Shown here: positions 63,912-64,000 of the stretch, piece by piece
Position numbering within the stretch: the first letter of the stretch is position 1
Layout of the letters: every line of letters starts with the position of its first letter
Assembly (NCBI GenBank): GCA_028285545.1
Contig: JANQPA010000044.1
Coordinates: 1 to 64,000 of the forward strand
Direction: 5' to 3'
From: Saprospiraceae bacterium
Lineage (GTDB): Bacteria; Bacteroidota; Bacteroidia; Chitinophagales; Saprospiraceae
DNA: 64,000 nt
Notes under the pieces: generated by a model
Database searches by the model: none
What the model was told of the DNA's origin: nothing
What the model saw: the letters and a program-made list of their open reading frames with translations, nothing else
Program-made: the position numbers and the translations under genes

Positions 63912-64000
63912 TCAAAGTTCATTTAGCCGGTCCAGCAAGTCATCACGAAAAGCTCGTGATACGTTGACCCTGGCACCATCCTTCATCACCAGATAACCAC
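63912..64000 (-). CDS. C-terminus of a LytTR-type response regulator (partial)
   Basis: The minus-strand frame is open from the window edge to a TGA at 63912-63914 and encodes GYLVMKDGARVNVSRAFRDD followed by LLDRLNEL. This matches the last strand and helix of the LytTR DNA-binding domain (typically 'L.DG..I.VSR.....L...L'). Most of the gene lies outside the window. Together with the LytS-like kinase at 57836 it would make a complete two-component system around the peroxidase genes. Confidence 0.62.
   Translation of the reverse strand, partial: GYLVMKDGARVNVSRAFRDDLLDRLNEL

Noticed and set aside
1-64000. CRISPR arrays, tRNA, rRNA or intact insertion sequences
   Set aside because: No regularly spaced direct repeats, cloverleaf-like or ribosomal sequences, or transposase genes were recognised by reading both strands.

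Overview
The window is AT-rich, gene-dense DNA from a member of the Bacteroidota. The diagnostic gene families are a SusC/SusD pair, a FecR-type anti-sigma factor paired with an ECF sigma factor, membrane-anchored AraC regulators, FtsX-type permeases with a PadR partner, a beta-propeller/Y_Y_Y histidine kinase, and a remnant of a DUF6090 gene. The six-unit 'CF..VFP' lipoprotein and the DUF6090 remnant fit the Saprospiria or nearby lineages, but that placement is inference. No rRNA, tRNA, CRISPR array or intact insertion sequence was seen.

Layout. 1-5069 (+): an exported-protein run (the tail of a phosphodiester-glycosidase paralog, two unknown exported proteins, a phosphodiester-glycosidase lipoprotein, a LamG protein) followed by a membrane AraC regulator. 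5066-12673: mannonate dehydratase, two secreted serine hydrolases, a DUF6544-like protein, the repeat lipoprotein, a truncated DUF6090 gene and a cupin-type AraC regulator. 12964-17423 (+): an ECF sigma, FecR and STN-type TonB receptor module, with a nested inverted-repeat structure just before the receptor start. 17434-21824 (-): fabG, a helical-repeat protein, an AraC regulator and a hydrolase-fold protein whose catalytic residues are lost. 22064-29841 (+): an alpha/beta hydrolase, then a tightly packed operon of TonB receptor, sodium:solute symporter, KAS III-like protein and acyl-CoA synthetase, ending in a 51-bp palindrome.

29959-40413 (-): a lipoprotein amidase and M1 peptidase pair, a TPR hybrid histidine kinase, a PadR-coupled FtsX permease and a PA0069-type radical SAM protein. 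40711-43149 (+): a second orphan FtsX permease. 43638-51474 (+): SusC, SusD and a third lipoprotein, two tandem cyclophilin lipoproteins, and an orphan TRAP-type binding protein. 51517-57512 (+): a zinc-ribbon/class III cyclase/AAA/TPR regulator and a six-hairpin glycosidase with a carbohydrate-binding-like tail.

57836-64000 (-): the most unusual locus. The C-terminus of a LytTR-type response regulator lies at the right edge. It is followed by two small paralogous proteins of unknown family, a divergent DyP-type peroxidase, and a LytS-like propeller sensor kinase 10 bp after the peroxidase. The apparent two-component pair therefore brackets the peroxidase and the unknown paralogs.

Where the longest reading frame opens with GTG or TTG and a better-placed ATG follows (at a signal peptide, membrane anchor or translational-coupling site), the ATG was used. 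This applies to the genes ending or starting at 11465, 31602, 36104, 40711, 48973 and 50353. At 19599 and 38855 a downstream ATG was preferred over an upstream ATG or in-frame start.
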